DNA of 64,000 nucleotides from Rhizobiales bacterium 62-47 (GTDB taxonomy: Bacteria; Pseudomonadota; Alphaproteobacteria; Rhizobiales; Xanthobacteraceae). Positions 43,612 through 53,699 of this stretch are shown here, piece after piece. The position numbers were made by a program, and so were the translations under genes. Position 1 is the stretch's first letter. Each line of letters begins with the position of its first letter. The stretch lies in the NCBI GenBank assembly GCA_001899255.1, contig MKVX01000002.1:372001-436000 (forward strand), read 5' to 3'. The notes under the pieces were generated by a model. It ran no database searches. It was not told the origin of the DNA and saw nothing but the letters and a program-made list of their open reading frames with translations.

Positions 43612-45156
43612 ATGTTCGACAATCTGTCGGAAAAGCTTGGTGGCATTCTCGATCGGCTGACGCGCCGTGGCGCGCTGACCGAGGCCGATGTCGACGCCGC
43701 GATGCGCGAAGTGCGCCGCGCGTTGCTTGAGGCCGACGTCGCGCTCGATGTGGTGCGCGGCTTCACCGAAAAGGTGCGCGAGCAGGCCATTGGCGCCACC
43801 GTCGTCAAGTCGGTGACGCCGGGCCAGATGGTGGTCAAGATCGTCCACGATCAGCTCATCGCCACGCTGGGCGCCGACGGCCAGACCATCGATCTCAATG
43901 CGCCGGCGCCGGTGCCGATCATGATGGTCGGCCTGCAAGGCTCCGGAAAAACCACCACCACCGCCAAACTGGCGCGCCGCCTCACCAGCCGCGACAAGCG
44001 CAAGGTGCTGATGGCTTCGCTCGACGTCTACCGCCCGGCGGCGATGGAACAGCTCGCGGTGCTCGGCCGCGATCTCGAAATTCAGACGTTGCCGATCGTC
44101 GCCGGACAGAAGCCGGCGCAGATCGCCCGCCGCGCGCTCGAAGCCGCCAAGCTCGGCGGCTACGACGTCGTGCTGCTCGATACCGCCGGTCGCACCACGC
44201 TCGACGAGGAGATGATGACCGAGGCGGCCGAGATCAAAGCCGCTGCCAACCCGCATGAAGTGCTGCTGGTTGCCGACTCGCTGACCGGTCAAGACGCCGT
44301 CAATCTGGCGCGCTCGTTCGACCAGCGCGTCGGCCTCACCGGCATCGTGCTGACCCGTATCGACGGCGATGGCCGTGGCGGCGCGGCGCTGTCGATGCGC
44401 GAAGTCACCGGCAAGCCGATCAAACTGCTCGGCACCGGCGAAAAAACCGACGCGCTCGAAGACTTCCATCCCGACCGCATCGCCGGCCGTATCCTCGGCA
44501 TGGGCGACGTGGTGTCGCTGGTCGAAAAGGCCGCCGCGCATATCGATGCCGAGAAGGCCGCGCGCGTCGCCGAGAAGATGCGCAAGGGTCAGTTCGACCT
44601 CAACGACATGCGCGAACAACTGCAGCAGATGGCCAAGATGGGCGGCATCGGCGGCCTGATGGGCATGATGCCCGGCATCGCCAAGATCAAGAACCAGATC
44701 GCCGCCGCCGGCATCGACGATCACATTCTCAAGCGCCAGATGGCGATCATCGATTCGATGACGCGGCAGGAGCGCAAGCATCCCGACATCCTCAAGGCCA
44801 GCCGCAAAAAACGCATTGCCGCCGGCGCGGGTCAGAAGGTCGAGGACATCAACAAGCTGCTCAAGATGCACCGGAACATGGCCGACATGATGAAGATGAT
44901 GGGCTCGGGCAAGCGTGGCCCGATGGCCGGCATCGCTCAGGCCATGGGCTTTGGCGGCGGCATGCCGTCGCCGGAGCAGATGAAGGCGATGGCGGAGAAA
45001 ATGCCGAAGGGCGCCGACGGCCTGCCGCAACTGCCGAAAGATCTTCCCGCCGGTCTGCGCACCGGTTTGCCGAACCTACCCGGTCTGACCGGGCTGAGCG
45101 GCAAGCCGACATTGCCGGGCCTCGGCGGCTTTCCCGGATTTGGGAAGAAGAAATAA
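43612..45156 (+). CDS. ffh: Signal recognition particle protein Ffh
   Basis: SRP GTPase that binds signal sequences and 4.5S RNA. The 514-residue protein has the N domain, G domain with [14 protein letters not shown] at 107-120, [13 protein letters not shown] and [10 protein letters not shown], and a Met-rich M domain ([28 protein letters not shown]) followed by a Gly/Leu/Pro-rich tail. The start [12 protein letters not shown] is the family N terminus; the in-frame region upstream is non-coding leader. First gene of the operon. Confidence 0.97.
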   Translation: MFDNLSEKLGGILDRLTRRGALTEADVDAAMREVRRALLEADVALDVVRGFTEKVREQAIGATVVKSVTPGQMVVKIVHDQLIATLGADGQTIDLNAPAPVPIMMVGLQGSGKTTTTAKLARRLTSRDKRKVLMASLDVYRPAAMEQLAVLGRDLEIQTLPIVAGQKPAQIARRALEAAKLGGYDVVLLDTAGRTTLDEEMMTEAAEIKAAANPHEVLLVADSLTGQDAVNLARSFDQRVGLTGIVLTRIDGDGRGGAALSMREVTGKPIKLLGTGEKTDALEDFHPDRIAGRILGMGDVVSLVEKAAAHIDAEKAARVAEKMRKGQFDLNDMREQLQQMAKMGGIGGLMGMMPGIAKIKNQIAAAGIDDHILKRQMAIIDSMTRQERKHPDILKASRKKRIAAGAGQKVEDINKLLKMHRNMADMMKMMGSGKRGPMAGIAQAMGFGGGMPSPEQMKAMAEKMPKGADGLPQLPKDLPAGLRTGLPNLPGLTGLSGKPTLPGLGGFPGFGKKK

Positions 45157-45205
45157 CCGCGATCAGTTCACACCAACTCAGACAGACTTTTACAAGGAGC
45201 CTTCA

Positions 45206-45535
45206 ATGTCAGTCGTTATCCGTCTCGCCCGCGCCGGCACCAAGAAGCGTCCGGTCTATCACGTCGTCGTCGCCGACTCGCGATTTCCCCGCGACGGCCG
45301 CTTCATCGAACGCCTCGGCCATTTCAACCCGCTGCTGCCGAAGGACAACGAAGCGCGCCTCAAGCTCGACATGGACAAGGTGAAGTCCTGGCTCGCCAAG
45401 GGCGCGCAGCCGTCGGACCGTGTCATGCGTTTCCTCGATGCCGCTGGCGTCAAGAAGCGCGTCGCCCGCAACAATCCGGAAAAGGCCGTGCCGCGCAAGG
45501 AACGCAAGGCCGCCGCTGAAGGCGCCAAGGCGTAA
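45206..45535 (+). CDS. rpsP: 30S ribosomal protein S16
   Basis: Small-subunit protein of 109 residues needed for 30S assembly. Starts [26 protein letters not shown]... in family style, with an AAGGAG site upstream of the ATG at 45206. The C-terminal 25 residues are a basic extension typical of alphaproteobacteria. It follows ffh by 49 bp. Confidence 0.98.
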   Translation: MSVVIRLARAGTKKRPVYHVVVADSRFPRDGRFIERLGHFNPLLPKDNEARLKLDMDKVKSWLAKGAQPSDRVMRFLDAAGVKKRVARNNPEKAVPRKERKAAAEGAKA

Positions 45536-45547
45536 GGCCGATGCCTT

Positions 45548-45629
45548 CGTCATTGCGAGGAGCGCCGCGACGAAGCAATCCAGTCTTTTTTGCTTTCTCT
45601 GGATTGCTTCGCTTCGCTCGCAATGACGG
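45548..45629. repeat. Palindromic repeat between rpsP and rimM
   Basis: Perfect terminal inverted repeats CGTCATTGCGAG (45548-45559) and CTCGCAATGACG (45618-45629) bound an element with inner arms GAAGCAATCCAG and CTGGATTGCTTC. It fills nearly the whole rpsP-rimM gap and its right end contains an in-frame ATG for rimM (45623). Confidence 0.85.
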
Positions 45630-45640
45630 ATACTGACTGG

Positions 45641-46189
45641 ATGGCTATTCAGGACAAGCGGTACGTTTGCATCGCTCGCATCGGCGCCGCGCATGGTGTG
45701 CGCGGCGCGGTGAAGCTGTGGACCTTCACCGAAGATCCGCTCGCCGTGCTGCATTACGGCCCGCTGATAACCAAGGATGGCGCGCGTCACTTCACTGTCG
45801 CGCAGGCCCGCGAAGCCAAGGACCACCTGGTGGCGACGCTGCAAGGCGTGACGACCCGCGACGAGGCCGAGAAGCTCAACGGTCTGGAGCTTTACGTCGC
45901 GCGCGAGCAGTTGCCCGCAACAGAAGCCGACGAATATTATCATGCCGACCTGATCGGCCTGGCTGCCGTCACCATCGGCGGCGAGACCATCGGGCGGGTC
46001 ACGGCCGTCCATAATTTCGGCGCCGGCGACGTCATCGAGATCGCGCCGCCACAGGGCGCGACGATGCTGCTGCCGTTCACCAATGCGGTGGTGCCGACCG
46101 TCGACATCGCCGGTGGCCGCGTGGTGATCGAACTGCCGGGCGAGATCGACGGCGAGGACGCTCAAGACGCTCAACGAGCAAAGCGGTAA
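45641..46189 (+). CDS. rimM: Ribosome maturation factor RimM
   Basis: 16S rRNA processing factor that binds S19 in the 30S head. The 182-residue product has the RimM N domain ([25 protein letters not shown]) and PRC-barrel ([38 protein letters not shown]). I place the start at 45641; an in-frame ATG six codons upstream at 45623 lies inside the repeat. No good ribosome-binding site is visible for either. Confidence 0.94.
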   Translation: MAIQDKRYVCIARIGAAHGVRGAVKLWTFTEDPLAVLHYGPLITKDGARHFTVAQAREAKDHLVATLQGVTTRDEAEKLNGLELYVAREQLPATEADEYYHADLIGLAAVTIGGETIGRVTAVHNFGAGDVIEIAPPQGATMLLPFTNAVVPTVDIAGGRVVIELPGEIDGEDAQDAQRAKR

Positions 46190-46203
46190 TGTCTTTGCAT
46201 TTA

Positions 46204-46280
46204 CGTCATCGCCGGACTTGATCCGGCGATCCATCTTTTCGAGAAGATGATGGATACGCGGGTCAAGCCCGCGTATGACG
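46204..46280. repeat. REP-like palindrome between rimM and trmD
   Basis: CGTCAT and ATGACG bound two hairpins (GCCGGACTTGATCCGGC and CGCGGGTCAAGCCCGCG) joined by ATCCATC...GATGGAT. Same family as 42173-42248 in the other orientation. Its right end carries the in-frame ATG at 46275, 11 codons before the trmD start I prefer. Confidence 0.85.
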
Positions 46281-46307
46281 CAGAAAATTCTCTCTGGCGA
46301 TCAAAGC

Positions 46308-47024
46308 ATGTGGCGCGCGACGGTTCTGACCCTGTTTCCAGGCATATTTCCCGGCCCGCTCGGCATCAGCCTGGCGGGGCGTGCGCTCGCCGCCGGAATC
46401 TGGGCACTGGAGGCGCGCGACATCCGCAACGCCGCGACCGACAAACACCGCAGCGTCGACGACACCCCGGCCGGCGGCGGCCCCGGCATGGTGCTGCGCG
46501 CCGATGTGCTTGCCGCAGCTATCGATGCCGCCGACGCCACGCCCGACCGGCCGCGCCTTGTTATGAGCCCGCGCGGTCGGCCATTGACCCAGTCGCGTAT
46601 CGCGGAACTCGCTAGCGGCCCGGGACCGCTGGTGATCTGCGGCCGATTCGAAGGCATCGACCAGCGCGTCATCGAGGCGCGTGGGCTCGAGGAAGTCTCG
46701 ATCGGCGACTATGTGCTATCCGGCGGCGAAATCGCCGCCATGGCCCTGATCGACGCCTGCGTGCGGCTGCTGCCCGGGGTGATGGGCAAACTCGAATCCG
46801 GAACCGAAGAGAGCTTTTCCGCTGGACTACTGGAATACCCGCAATATACCCGGCCGCAGAGCTTCGAAGGCCAGCCGATCCCCGAAATCCTGCTGTCCGG
46901 CGACCATGCCCGCGTCGCCGCCTGGCGCCGGGCCGAGGCCGAAGCGCTGACCCGGAACCGCCGCCCGGACCTCTGGCAAACCTACGCCAACCAAAAAGCC
47001 CCAAAAAACCAGACAGACGGGTGA
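46308..47024 (+). CDS. trmD: tRNA (guanine37-N1)-methyltransferase TrmD
   Basis: SPOUT-class methyltransferase making m1G37, which prevents +1 frameshifting. The 238-residue protein has [49 protein letters not shown] and the knot motif [11 protein letters not shown]. Starts at 46308 ([11 protein letters not shown]); the longer form from 46275 would add residues encoded by the repeat. Confidence 0.96.
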   Translation: MWRATVLTLFPGIFPGPLGISLAGRALAAGIWALEARDIRNAATDKHRSVDDTPAGGGPGMVLRADVLAAAIDAADATPDRPRLVMSPRGRPLTQSRIAELASGPGPLVICGRFEGIDQRVIEARGLEEVSIGDYVLSGGEIAAMALIDACVRLLPGVMGKLESGTEESFSAGLLEYPQYTRPQSFEGQPIPEILLSGDHARVAAWRRAEAEALTRNRRPDLWQTYANQKAPKNQTDG

Positions 47025-47130
47025 CAACGGCTTTGCTTTGCCGTATAGGAGCGCGAAATCCGTGCAATGGCAGGGTAACGATTTCCGCGCAGCCGCCGTT
47101 CAGGCTGGCGCGCACCGATGGAGATTTGCA

Positions 47131-47520
47131 ATGAACATCATTCAGCAGCTCGAGAAAGAGCAGTTCGACAAGCTGTCTGCCGGTCGCGACATTCCGGAGT
47201 TCGGCCCCGGCGACACCGTGATCGTCAACGTCAAGGTGGTCGAAGGCGAGCGTACCCGCGTGCAGGCCTATGAAGGCGTCTGCATCGGCCGTTCCGGCGG
47301 TGGCCTCAACGAGAGCTTCACCGTGCGCAAGATTTCCTACGGCGAGGGCGTCGAGCGCGTCTTCCCGCTGCTCTCCCCGATGATCGACTCGATCAAGGTC
47401 GTGCGTCGCGGCAAGGTGCGTCGCGCCAAGCTGTATTACCTGCGCAGCCTGCGCGGCAAGTCGGCGCGCATCGTCGAGAAGAAGCAGGACCGTCAGCAGG
47501 CGGCCGCCGTCGGCGAGTAA
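47131..47520 (+). CDS. rplS: 50S ribosomal protein L19
   Basis: Large-subunit protein at the 30S-50S interface, 129 residues, starting [16 protein letters not shown] and containing [29 protein letters not shown]. The start at 47131 has a GGAGATTTGCA site. A small hairpin (ACGGC/GCCGT, 47027-47044) lies just after the trmD stop. Last gene of the operon; a terminator follows. Confidence 0.98.
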   Translation: MNIIQQLEKEQFDKLSAGRDIPEFGPGDTVIVNVKVVEGERTRVQAYEGVCIGRSGGGLNESFTVRKISYGEGVERVFPLLSPMIDSIKVVRRGKVRRAKLYYLRSLRGKSARIVEKKQDRQQAAAVGE

Positions 47521-47544
47521 TCGCGACGTCTATGGTTTCGAAGA

Positions 47545-47570
47545 AGCGCGGGCTGGTCCCGCGCTTTTTT
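47545..47570 (+). terminator. Intrinsic terminator of the ffh-rplS operon
   Basis: AGCGCGGG (47545-47552) pairs with CCCGCGCT (47558-47565), loop CTGGT, followed by six T residues. Confidence 0.9.
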
Positions 47571-47855
47571 GTTGCGAGCAATTTCGCGTGCGGCACCTAT
47601 CTACTCAGGGCAAAGGCGCATTGCCGCATTGCCGCGGGTTTCATTGTCGGCGAAGCCGCGCCTGTGCTAGGATATGGAATGGTTCCAGATCGCAAAGATA
47701 TCTGCGCACGTATCGTGCTGGATGATCGCAGCCGCCTGCCGTGGCGCTTTTTCGGCCGGCTGACGACGACTGCGCTCGCGGCCTGACGTCCCGCGCGCCG
47801 CTTCGCGCTGCGCCGCCCGCATCCGCCATTTCCATTCCGTTTCGAGGCCGACACC
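47571..47855 (+). other. leuC upstream region
   Basis: A 285 bp non-coding stretch between the rplS terminator and leuC. It holds the Irr-like palindrome listed next and, after it, a GC-rich leader with an inverted repeat near 47798-47818. A 35-codon frame from 47679 to 47786 is present but starts inside the palindrome and has no ribosome-binding site, so I do not call it a gene. Confidence 0.5.
47673..47689. promoter_or_regulatory. Irr-type iron control element (ICE) candidate upstream of leuC
   Basis: The dyad TGGAA-TGG-TTCCA (47675-47687), inside the 17-mer at 47673-47689, matches 14 of 16 informative positions of the recalled ICE consensus TTTRGAAYNRTTCYAAA. It lies 167 bp before leuC, which encodes a [4Fe-4S] enzyme of the aconitase family. 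The sequence match is direct; regulation by Irr is inferred. Confidence 0.55.
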
Positions 47856-49271
<1,416 letters not shown>

Positions 49272-49312
49272 GCCCGACGCCAACGTTTGGCGTTACAGAT
49301 CATCCGACAAGC

Positions 49313-49341
49313 AAAAGGCGCCATCCTCGGCGCCTTTTTTT
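49313..49341. terminator. Bidirectional intrinsic terminator downstream of leuC
   Basis: AAAAGGCGCC (49313-49322) pairs with GGCGCCTTTT (49329-49338) around ATCCTC; T-run to 49341 and A-run on the left. Serves leuC (plus) and the convergent Tyr-rich protein gene (minus). Confidence 0.88.
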
Positions 49342-49369
49342 GTTTCGACCAGTATCAGACGACGCGCGC

Positions 49370-49747
49370 TTACCAACCCCAGCGCGGGCCAAACCCAAAT
49401 CCGAAACCGACGAACGGACGCGGACCATAGTAGTAAGGACGGCCGTAGTAATAAGGGCGATTGTAATAATAGGGCCGATAGGGATAGGGCCGATAATACG
49501 GTCGGAAATAGGGATTGTAGTAGCGCGGCCCATAATACCCGCGATAGTACGGACGGTGATAATAACGGCGATGATAGTGATGGCGATGATAACGGCGGTG
49601 ATGCCGGCGGGCACTGAAGTCCGTCGCAGTCGATCCGGATGCATCGGATTTTGCAGCCATCGTTGCGGCGGCAGCCGGCGCAACAGCCGACGGGCTCGCA
49701 AACGCGAATGCCGTTGCCACGGCGACGGCTCCAAGTAACAGCTTCAT
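49370..49747 (-). CDS. Small exported Tyr/Arg/His/Pro-rich protein
   Basis: A 125-residue protein: signal peptide (about 1-28, AVAPAAAA), then a short Ser/Thr region, then a low-complexity tail from about residue 47 made of repeated H/R-R-Y-Y, R-P-Y-Y and Y-Y-G-R-P units, ending in Gly/Phe. No enzymatic motif. Similar Tyr-rich secreted proteins are frequent in Bradyrhizobium-type genomes with no known role; surface or metal/phenolic interactions are possible. AAGGAAAGGA precedes GTG-ATG; I take the ATG at 49747. Confidence 0.75.
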   Translation of the reverse strand: MKLLLGAVAVATAFAFASPSAVAPAAAATMAAKSDASGSTATDFSARRHHRRYHRHHYHRRYYHRPYYRGYYGPRYYNPYFRPYYRPYPYRPYYYNRPYYYGRPYYYGPRPFVGFGFGFGPRWGW

Positions 49748-49904
49748 CACAGGATCCTTTCCTTGGTTTGCAATCCCAGCGTCAACTCTCCTTGAACTTC
49801 ACTCGTCAACGGCCTCGCTCAGTGAAGTCGCGTACAGCCATTCCCTCGCGCTTGCTGCAGCATTGAAGCAGGCCTTTGGAGACCTGCTTCACGCCGCGCA
49901 ACTC

Positions 49905-50168
49905 TTAGCGCCAGTGGCGGTGATGATGCCGGCGCGGATGCCAATGATGCCGGTGCCAATTGTGATGACGATGCCAGTGGCGGCGCGGATGATAATGACG
50001 ATGCCGCCGATAGTGCACTTCGGTGGCCAGTCCCGCTGAACCATCCTGTACCGTCGCTGCGATGCCCGGATTGATCAGCGACGCCGCTTGTGCCGACTGG
50101 TTCGGCGCAGCGACGACAAGCAATCCGCCCACAGCGAGCAGTCCCAGAGCTTTCGTCAGATTCATCAT
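49905..50168 (-). CDS. Small exported His/Arg-rich protein
   Basis: An 87-residue protein with a clear signal peptide (about 1-29, ending AQAA), a short middle (LINPGIAATVQDGSAG) and a C-terminal 35 residues composed mostly of His, Arg and Trp in a H-x-H/R-H pattern. Candidate periplasmic metal binder by composition only. Ribosome-binding site AAGGAG lies 5 bases before the first of two adjacent ATGs (50168, 50165). Same strand as the Tyr-rich gene with 157 bp between. Confidence 0.75.
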   Translation of the reverse strand: MMNLTKALGLLAVGGLLVVAAPNQSAQAASLINPGIAATVQDGSAGLATEVHYRRHRHYHPRRHWHRHHNWHRHHWHPRRHHHRHWR

Positions 50169-50396
50169 GATTTCTCCTTCAAGGGCCAAATGCGACCACC
50201 GGCGCGGCGCATCCAGGACGTGATCGAACCGATCCACCTCGGCAGGCTAGAAATGTGCAGGTGAATGCGAAATGAATGTCGCATTCATAGCCAACCGCTG
50301 CGACTCAATGTCGCCCGATGTCAATGCAGGAAGATTCGATCAGTTCCATCGCATCGAACCGCAGCAGTCGACGGCGATGGATGTGCGATGGCGGGA

Positions 50397-50738
50397 TTAT
50401 CCGCGGCGCCAGAAACACGTCATGTGCGGCACGATGACGGTGCCGCTCGGCCGGAATTCCTGCACGTAGGTCGCGGTGCAATCGCGCACCGCATTCGGCC
50501 CCGGATTGTAACGCGGATAAACCTCGTTGGGATTATAACGGGGATGCACGCGCAGTCGCGTGGGCGGACGTTCGGTATCGCGCCGCTGCGCCGACAGATC
50601 GGTTGATAGAGGCCGCGAAGCGCGCTGCTGAGCCGTGGTCGGGGCGGCTGTCTGCGCACTGGCGCTGCTCATGGAACCTAGACTCGCGGACAGCGCCAAC
50701 CCAACGATGGCCATTGGCGCCCTGATCCCGATCCTCAT
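50397..50738 (-). CDS. Small exported protein of unknown function
   Basis: A 113-residue protein with a signal peptide (about 1-29, ending SASAQ), a Thr/Arg-rich middle with two RYNP repeats (HPRYNPNEVYPRYNPGPNAVRD) and a C-terminal segment CTATYVQEFRPSGTVIVPHMTCFWRRG with two cysteines that may form a disulfide. I know of similar proteins in Bradyrhizobium but no function. The longer open frame upstream is antisense to the metallopeptidase gene; the ATG at 50738 begins the signal peptide. Confidence 0.72.
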   Translation of the reverse strand: MRIGIRAPMAIVGLALSASLGSMSSASAQTAAPTTAQQRASRPLSTDLSAQRRDTERPPTRLRVHPRYNPNEVYPRYNPGPNAVRDCTATYVQEFRPSGTVIVPHMTCFWRRG

Positions 50739-50852
50739 GTGTCCGCCCCGAAAATTGACCTCAATTGCAAACCTACGCTGCCCCGATTGCAGCGCCGCCG
50801 TCAACCTCGCTTGCGCTTTACGGCAGCCCTGGCCGGGCTCTAAGGTGGACCA

Positions 50853-51254
50853 ATGTGGACTGCAACCAAAGCTCCTTCGCTCGCCGAAATCGAGGCCATG
50901 GCGCATAGCGAATTCGCGTCGCTGCCGAAAACCTTCCGTGACCTCTGCGAGGACATCGTCATCCAGGTCGACGATTTCGCCACCGACGAGGTGCTGGACT
51001 CCCTCAATACCGAGAGCGAATTCGATATCCTCGGCCTGTTCCAGGGCGTCGGCCTGCCGCACCAAAGCCACGACGACATCGCCCGGCTGCCGAACATGAT
51101 CTGGCTCTATCGCCGCCCGATCCTGGATTACTGGGCCGATCACGACGAAACCCTCGGTGAAATCGTCCGCCACGTGCTGGTCCACGAAATCGGCCACCAT
51201 TTCGGCTTCTCGGATGACGATATGGAAACCATCGAGGCCGGCGTCGCGGACTAG
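50853..51254 (+). CDS. Metallopeptidase family protein (minimal zincin, DUF1025)
   Basis: A 133-residue cytoplasmic protein with the zinc motif HEIGHHFG near the C terminus (VRHVLVHEIGHHFGFSDDDM), where the two His and a downstream Asp bind zinc. It belongs to the small zincin-like family (DUF1025) whose substrates are unknown. It lies 96 bp before leuD in the same orientation; co-transcription is possible. Confidence 0.88.
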   Translation: MWTATKAPSLAEIEAMAHSEFASLPKTFRDLCEDIVIQVDDFATDEVLDSLNTESEFDILGLFQGVGLPHQSHDDIARLPNMIWLYRRPILDYWADHDETLGEIVRHVLVHEIGHHFGFSDDDMETIEAGVAD

Positions 51255-51350
51255 CCCTGCATAAATTGGCCTTGGAGCAGCGGCAGTATCGGGCTAAAAA
51301 CCAGCCGCCTCGCTCGGGCGCAACTCGCTTCAGGACAATCGAGATCTGCC

Positions 51351-51956
51351 ATGGACAAGTTTACCACGCTGGAAGGCGTCGCGGCGCCGCTGAAGATCAT
51401 CAATGTCGACACCGACATGATCATCCCAAAGCAGTACCTCAAGACGATCAAGCGCACCGGCCTCGGCAAGGGCCTGTTCTCCGAGCAGCGCTACAAGGAC
51501 GACGGCAGCGAGAACCCGGATTTCATCCTCAACAAGCCGGCCTACCGCAATGCCAAGATTCTTGTCGCCGGGGACAATTTCGGCTGCGGCTCGAGCCGCG
51601 AGCACGCGCCGTGGGCGCTGCTCGACTTCGGCATCCGCTGCGTCATCTCGACCTCGTTCGGCGACATCTTCTATAACAACTGCTTCAAGAACGGCATTTT
51701 GCCGATCCGCGTGTCGCAGGCCGACCTCGACAAGCTGTTCGACGATGCCGAACGCGGCGCCAACGCCACGCTGACGGTCGATCTGGCCAGCCAGGAAATC
51801 CGCGGTCCGGACGGCGGCAAGGTCAAGTTCGAGATCGACGCTTTCCGCAAGCACTGCCTGATCAACGGCCTCGACGACATCGGACTGACGATGGAGAAGA
51901 AGCCGTCGATCGTCAGCTACGAAGCGAAGGCCAGGGAAGCGCGTCCCTGGGCCTAG
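51351..51956 (+). CDS. leuD: 3-isopropylmalate dehydratase small subunit
   Basis: Swivel-domain partner of LeuC. The 201-residue product has [15 protein letters not shown] near the N terminus and [17 protein letters not shown], the substrate-binding loop. Length typical. Its TAG stop overlaps the TAG of the convergent lyase gene in a shared CTAG. Confidence 0.98.
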   Translation: MDKFTTLEGVAAPLKIINVDTDMIIPKQYLKTIKRTGLGKGLFSEQRYKDDGSENPDFILNKPAYRNAKILVAGDNFGCGSSREHAPWALLDFGIRCVISTSFGDIFYNNCFKNGILPIRVSQADLDKLFDDAERGANATLTVDLASQEIRGPDGGKVKFEIDAFRKHCLINGLDDIGLTMEKKPSIVSYEAKAREARPWA

Positions 51957-52831
51957 TGCCCTGACGCTGCGATAGCGTCGGCAATCGCAATCGTCCGCTT
52001 CGCGATCTCGGCATGCAGCCGCTCGACCATTCGGCCGTCAAGCTGAATGGCTCCGCGCGAGGCGTTCTCAGGCAATTCGAAAGCCGCGAGTATTTTGCGC
52101 GCGTTGGCGACATCGGCGGCAGGCGGCGTGAACGCCGCGTTGCAAACTTCGATGTGACTTGGATGGATCAGCGTCTTGCCGTCGAAGCCGAGGTCGAGGC
52201 TTTGCGCGCACTCCTGCTCCAGTCCCGGCATGTTGCCGATATCGCCATAGGGCCCATCGAGCATGTCGAGGCCGTGCGCGTGCGCGGCCAGCACGCAATG
52301 CAGGATCATCGGCAGCATCGTTGAGCGGCCCGGCACCATGCGAATGCGCGTCTCGCGCGCGATGTCGTTGGGACCGAACACGAAACCCGCCAGCCGCATC
52401 GCCGGATCGTGCACCTGCGCCGACAACTCCTCGGCGTGCAGGATGGCTTGCGCGGTTTCAATCATCGCCCAAACGCGAATGGCGCTGTCGGCTCCGATAT
52501 CGCGGAGCCGGTCGGCAATGACCTTGAGATCCGCCACACTCGAAATCTTCGGCACCAGAATGCCGTCCGGCCGCACCTTGGCGGCCATGTTGAGATCGTC
52601 GAGCCACCACGGCGAGTCGAGGCTATTGACCCGGATCAGCACTTCACGCTTGCCGAAACCGCGCGCCGTCACCGCCTGCGCAATCTGATCCCGCGCGCCC
52701 GCCTTGGCATCCGGCGCCACGGCGTCTTCGAGATCGAGAATGAGGCCGTCGGCAGGCAGGGTCCGCGCTTTCTCCAGCGCCCGCGGATTGGAACCTGGCA
52801 TGAAGAGCATACTGCGACGAGGTCGGATCAT
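51953..52831 (-). CDS. CoA ester lyase, HpcH/HpaI-CitE family
   Basis: A 292-residue TIM-barrel lyase starting [20 protein letters not shown] with Mg-binding motif [10 protein letters not shown] and [17 protein letters not shown], as in CitE-like and L-malyl/citramalyl-CoA lyases. Exact substrate (malyl-CoA, citramalyl-CoA or similar) cannot be decided. Convergent with leuD, sharing the CTAG stop. Confidence 0.9.
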   Translation of the reverse strand: MIRPRRSMLFMPGSNPRALEKARTLPADGLILDLEDAVAPDAKAGARDQIAQAVTARGFGKREVLIRVNSLDSPWWLDDLNMAAKVRPDGILVPKISSVADLKVIADRLRDIGADSAIRVWAMIETAQAILHAEELSAQVHDPAMRLAGFVFGPNDIARETRIRMVPGRSTMLPMILHCVLAAHAHGLDMLDGPYGDIGNMPGLEQECAQSLDLGFDGKTLIHPSHIEVCNAAFTPPAADVANARKILAAFELPENASRGAIQLDGRMVERLHAEIAKRTIAIADAIAASGH

Positions 52832-52985
52832 GGCGTGAACATCCTCAAATTATCCAGCGGCGACAGGATCGTGACGGGCCTAACTTTTTGTCTATGCCCT
52901 AGCACCCACGACGGCAGCGTGAAAGCCTTGTGGCGATGTCCTTGCTATGGTTCATGAAGGCATCGTTCATCATCAGGTCATACTC

Positions 52986-53636
52986 ATGCTGACTTTCCCG
53001 AAACATCTGATCGCGGGATACCGCGATTTCGCCGCCACTCGGTTGCCCGCTGAACAGTCGCGCTACCGCGAACTTTCCGAGCACGGCCAATCGCCCGAAA
53101 CCATGCTGATCGGCTGCTGCGACTCGCGTGTCGCGCCCGAGACCATCTTCGGCGCCGGACCCGGCGAACTGTTCGTGGTGCGCAACGTCGCCAACCTGGT
53201 GCCGCCCTATGCGCCCGACGGCGAGGCGCACGGCGTCTCCGCCGCACTGGAATTCGCGGTGCAAGTGCTGCACGTCAAGCACATCGTGGTGATGGGTCAC
53301 GCGCAGTGCGGTGGTGTCAAGGCGTTGACCGAGGAGAGCGCGCCACTCTCGCCCGGCGACTTCATCGGCCGCTGGATGTCGATCATCGAACCCGATCCCT
53401 CCAAGCTGAAGCCACATGCCGGCGAAGCTCGCGAAGCCTTCGTGACGCGGCTGGAACACGCCGTCATCAAGCGCAGCCTGCAGAACCTGATGACGTTTCC
53501 GTGCATCCGCATTCTCGTCGAGCGAGGTTCGCTGTTGCTGCACGGCGCCTACTTCGGCGTCGCCAAGGGCGATCTCTACGTGCTCGACAAAGCCTCCGGC
53601 GAGTTCCGCAACACGCAGGAAGTCAAAGGCATCTGA
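52986..53636 (+). CDS. Beta-class carbonic anhydrase
   Basis: Zinc enzyme interconverting CO2 and bicarbonate. The 216-residue product has Cys44-x-Asp46-x-Arg48 (CCDSR), and His105 and Cys108 in GHAQCGG, the full beta-class zinc set. The start at 52986 gives MLTFPKHLIAGYRDF, as in homologues. Supplies bicarbonate for carboxylations; monocistronic with a terminator after it. Confidence 0.96.
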   Translation: MLTFPKHLIAGYRDFAATRLPAEQSRYRELSEHGQSPETMLIGCCDSRVAPETIFGAGPGELFVVRNVANLVPPYAPDGEAHGVSAALEFAVQVLHVKHIVVMGHAQCGGVKALTEESAPLSPGDFIGRWMSIIEPDPSKLKPHAGEAREAFVTRLEHAVIKRSLQNLMTFPCIRILVERGSLLLHGAYFGVAKGDLYVLDKASGEFRNTQEVKGI

Positions 53637-53642
53637 AATGCA

Positions 53643-53670
53643 AAAGCGGGCGACGTGGGTCGCCCGCTTT
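53643..53670. terminator. Bidirectional terminator between carbonic anhydrase and asd
   Basis: AAAGCGGGCGA (53643-53653) pairs perfectly with TCGCCCGCTTT (53660-53670), 6-base loop, between convergent genes. The T-run is short. Confidence 0.75.
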
Positions 53671-53699
53671 GAATCGAATCGTGTCCGACAAGAGGCCGC

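Noticed and set aside
47679-47786. A 35-codon frame upstream of leuC considered as a leader peptide
   Set aside because: Only four leucine codons, none clustered, no downstream attenuator hairpin, and its ATG lies inside the Irr-like palindrome.
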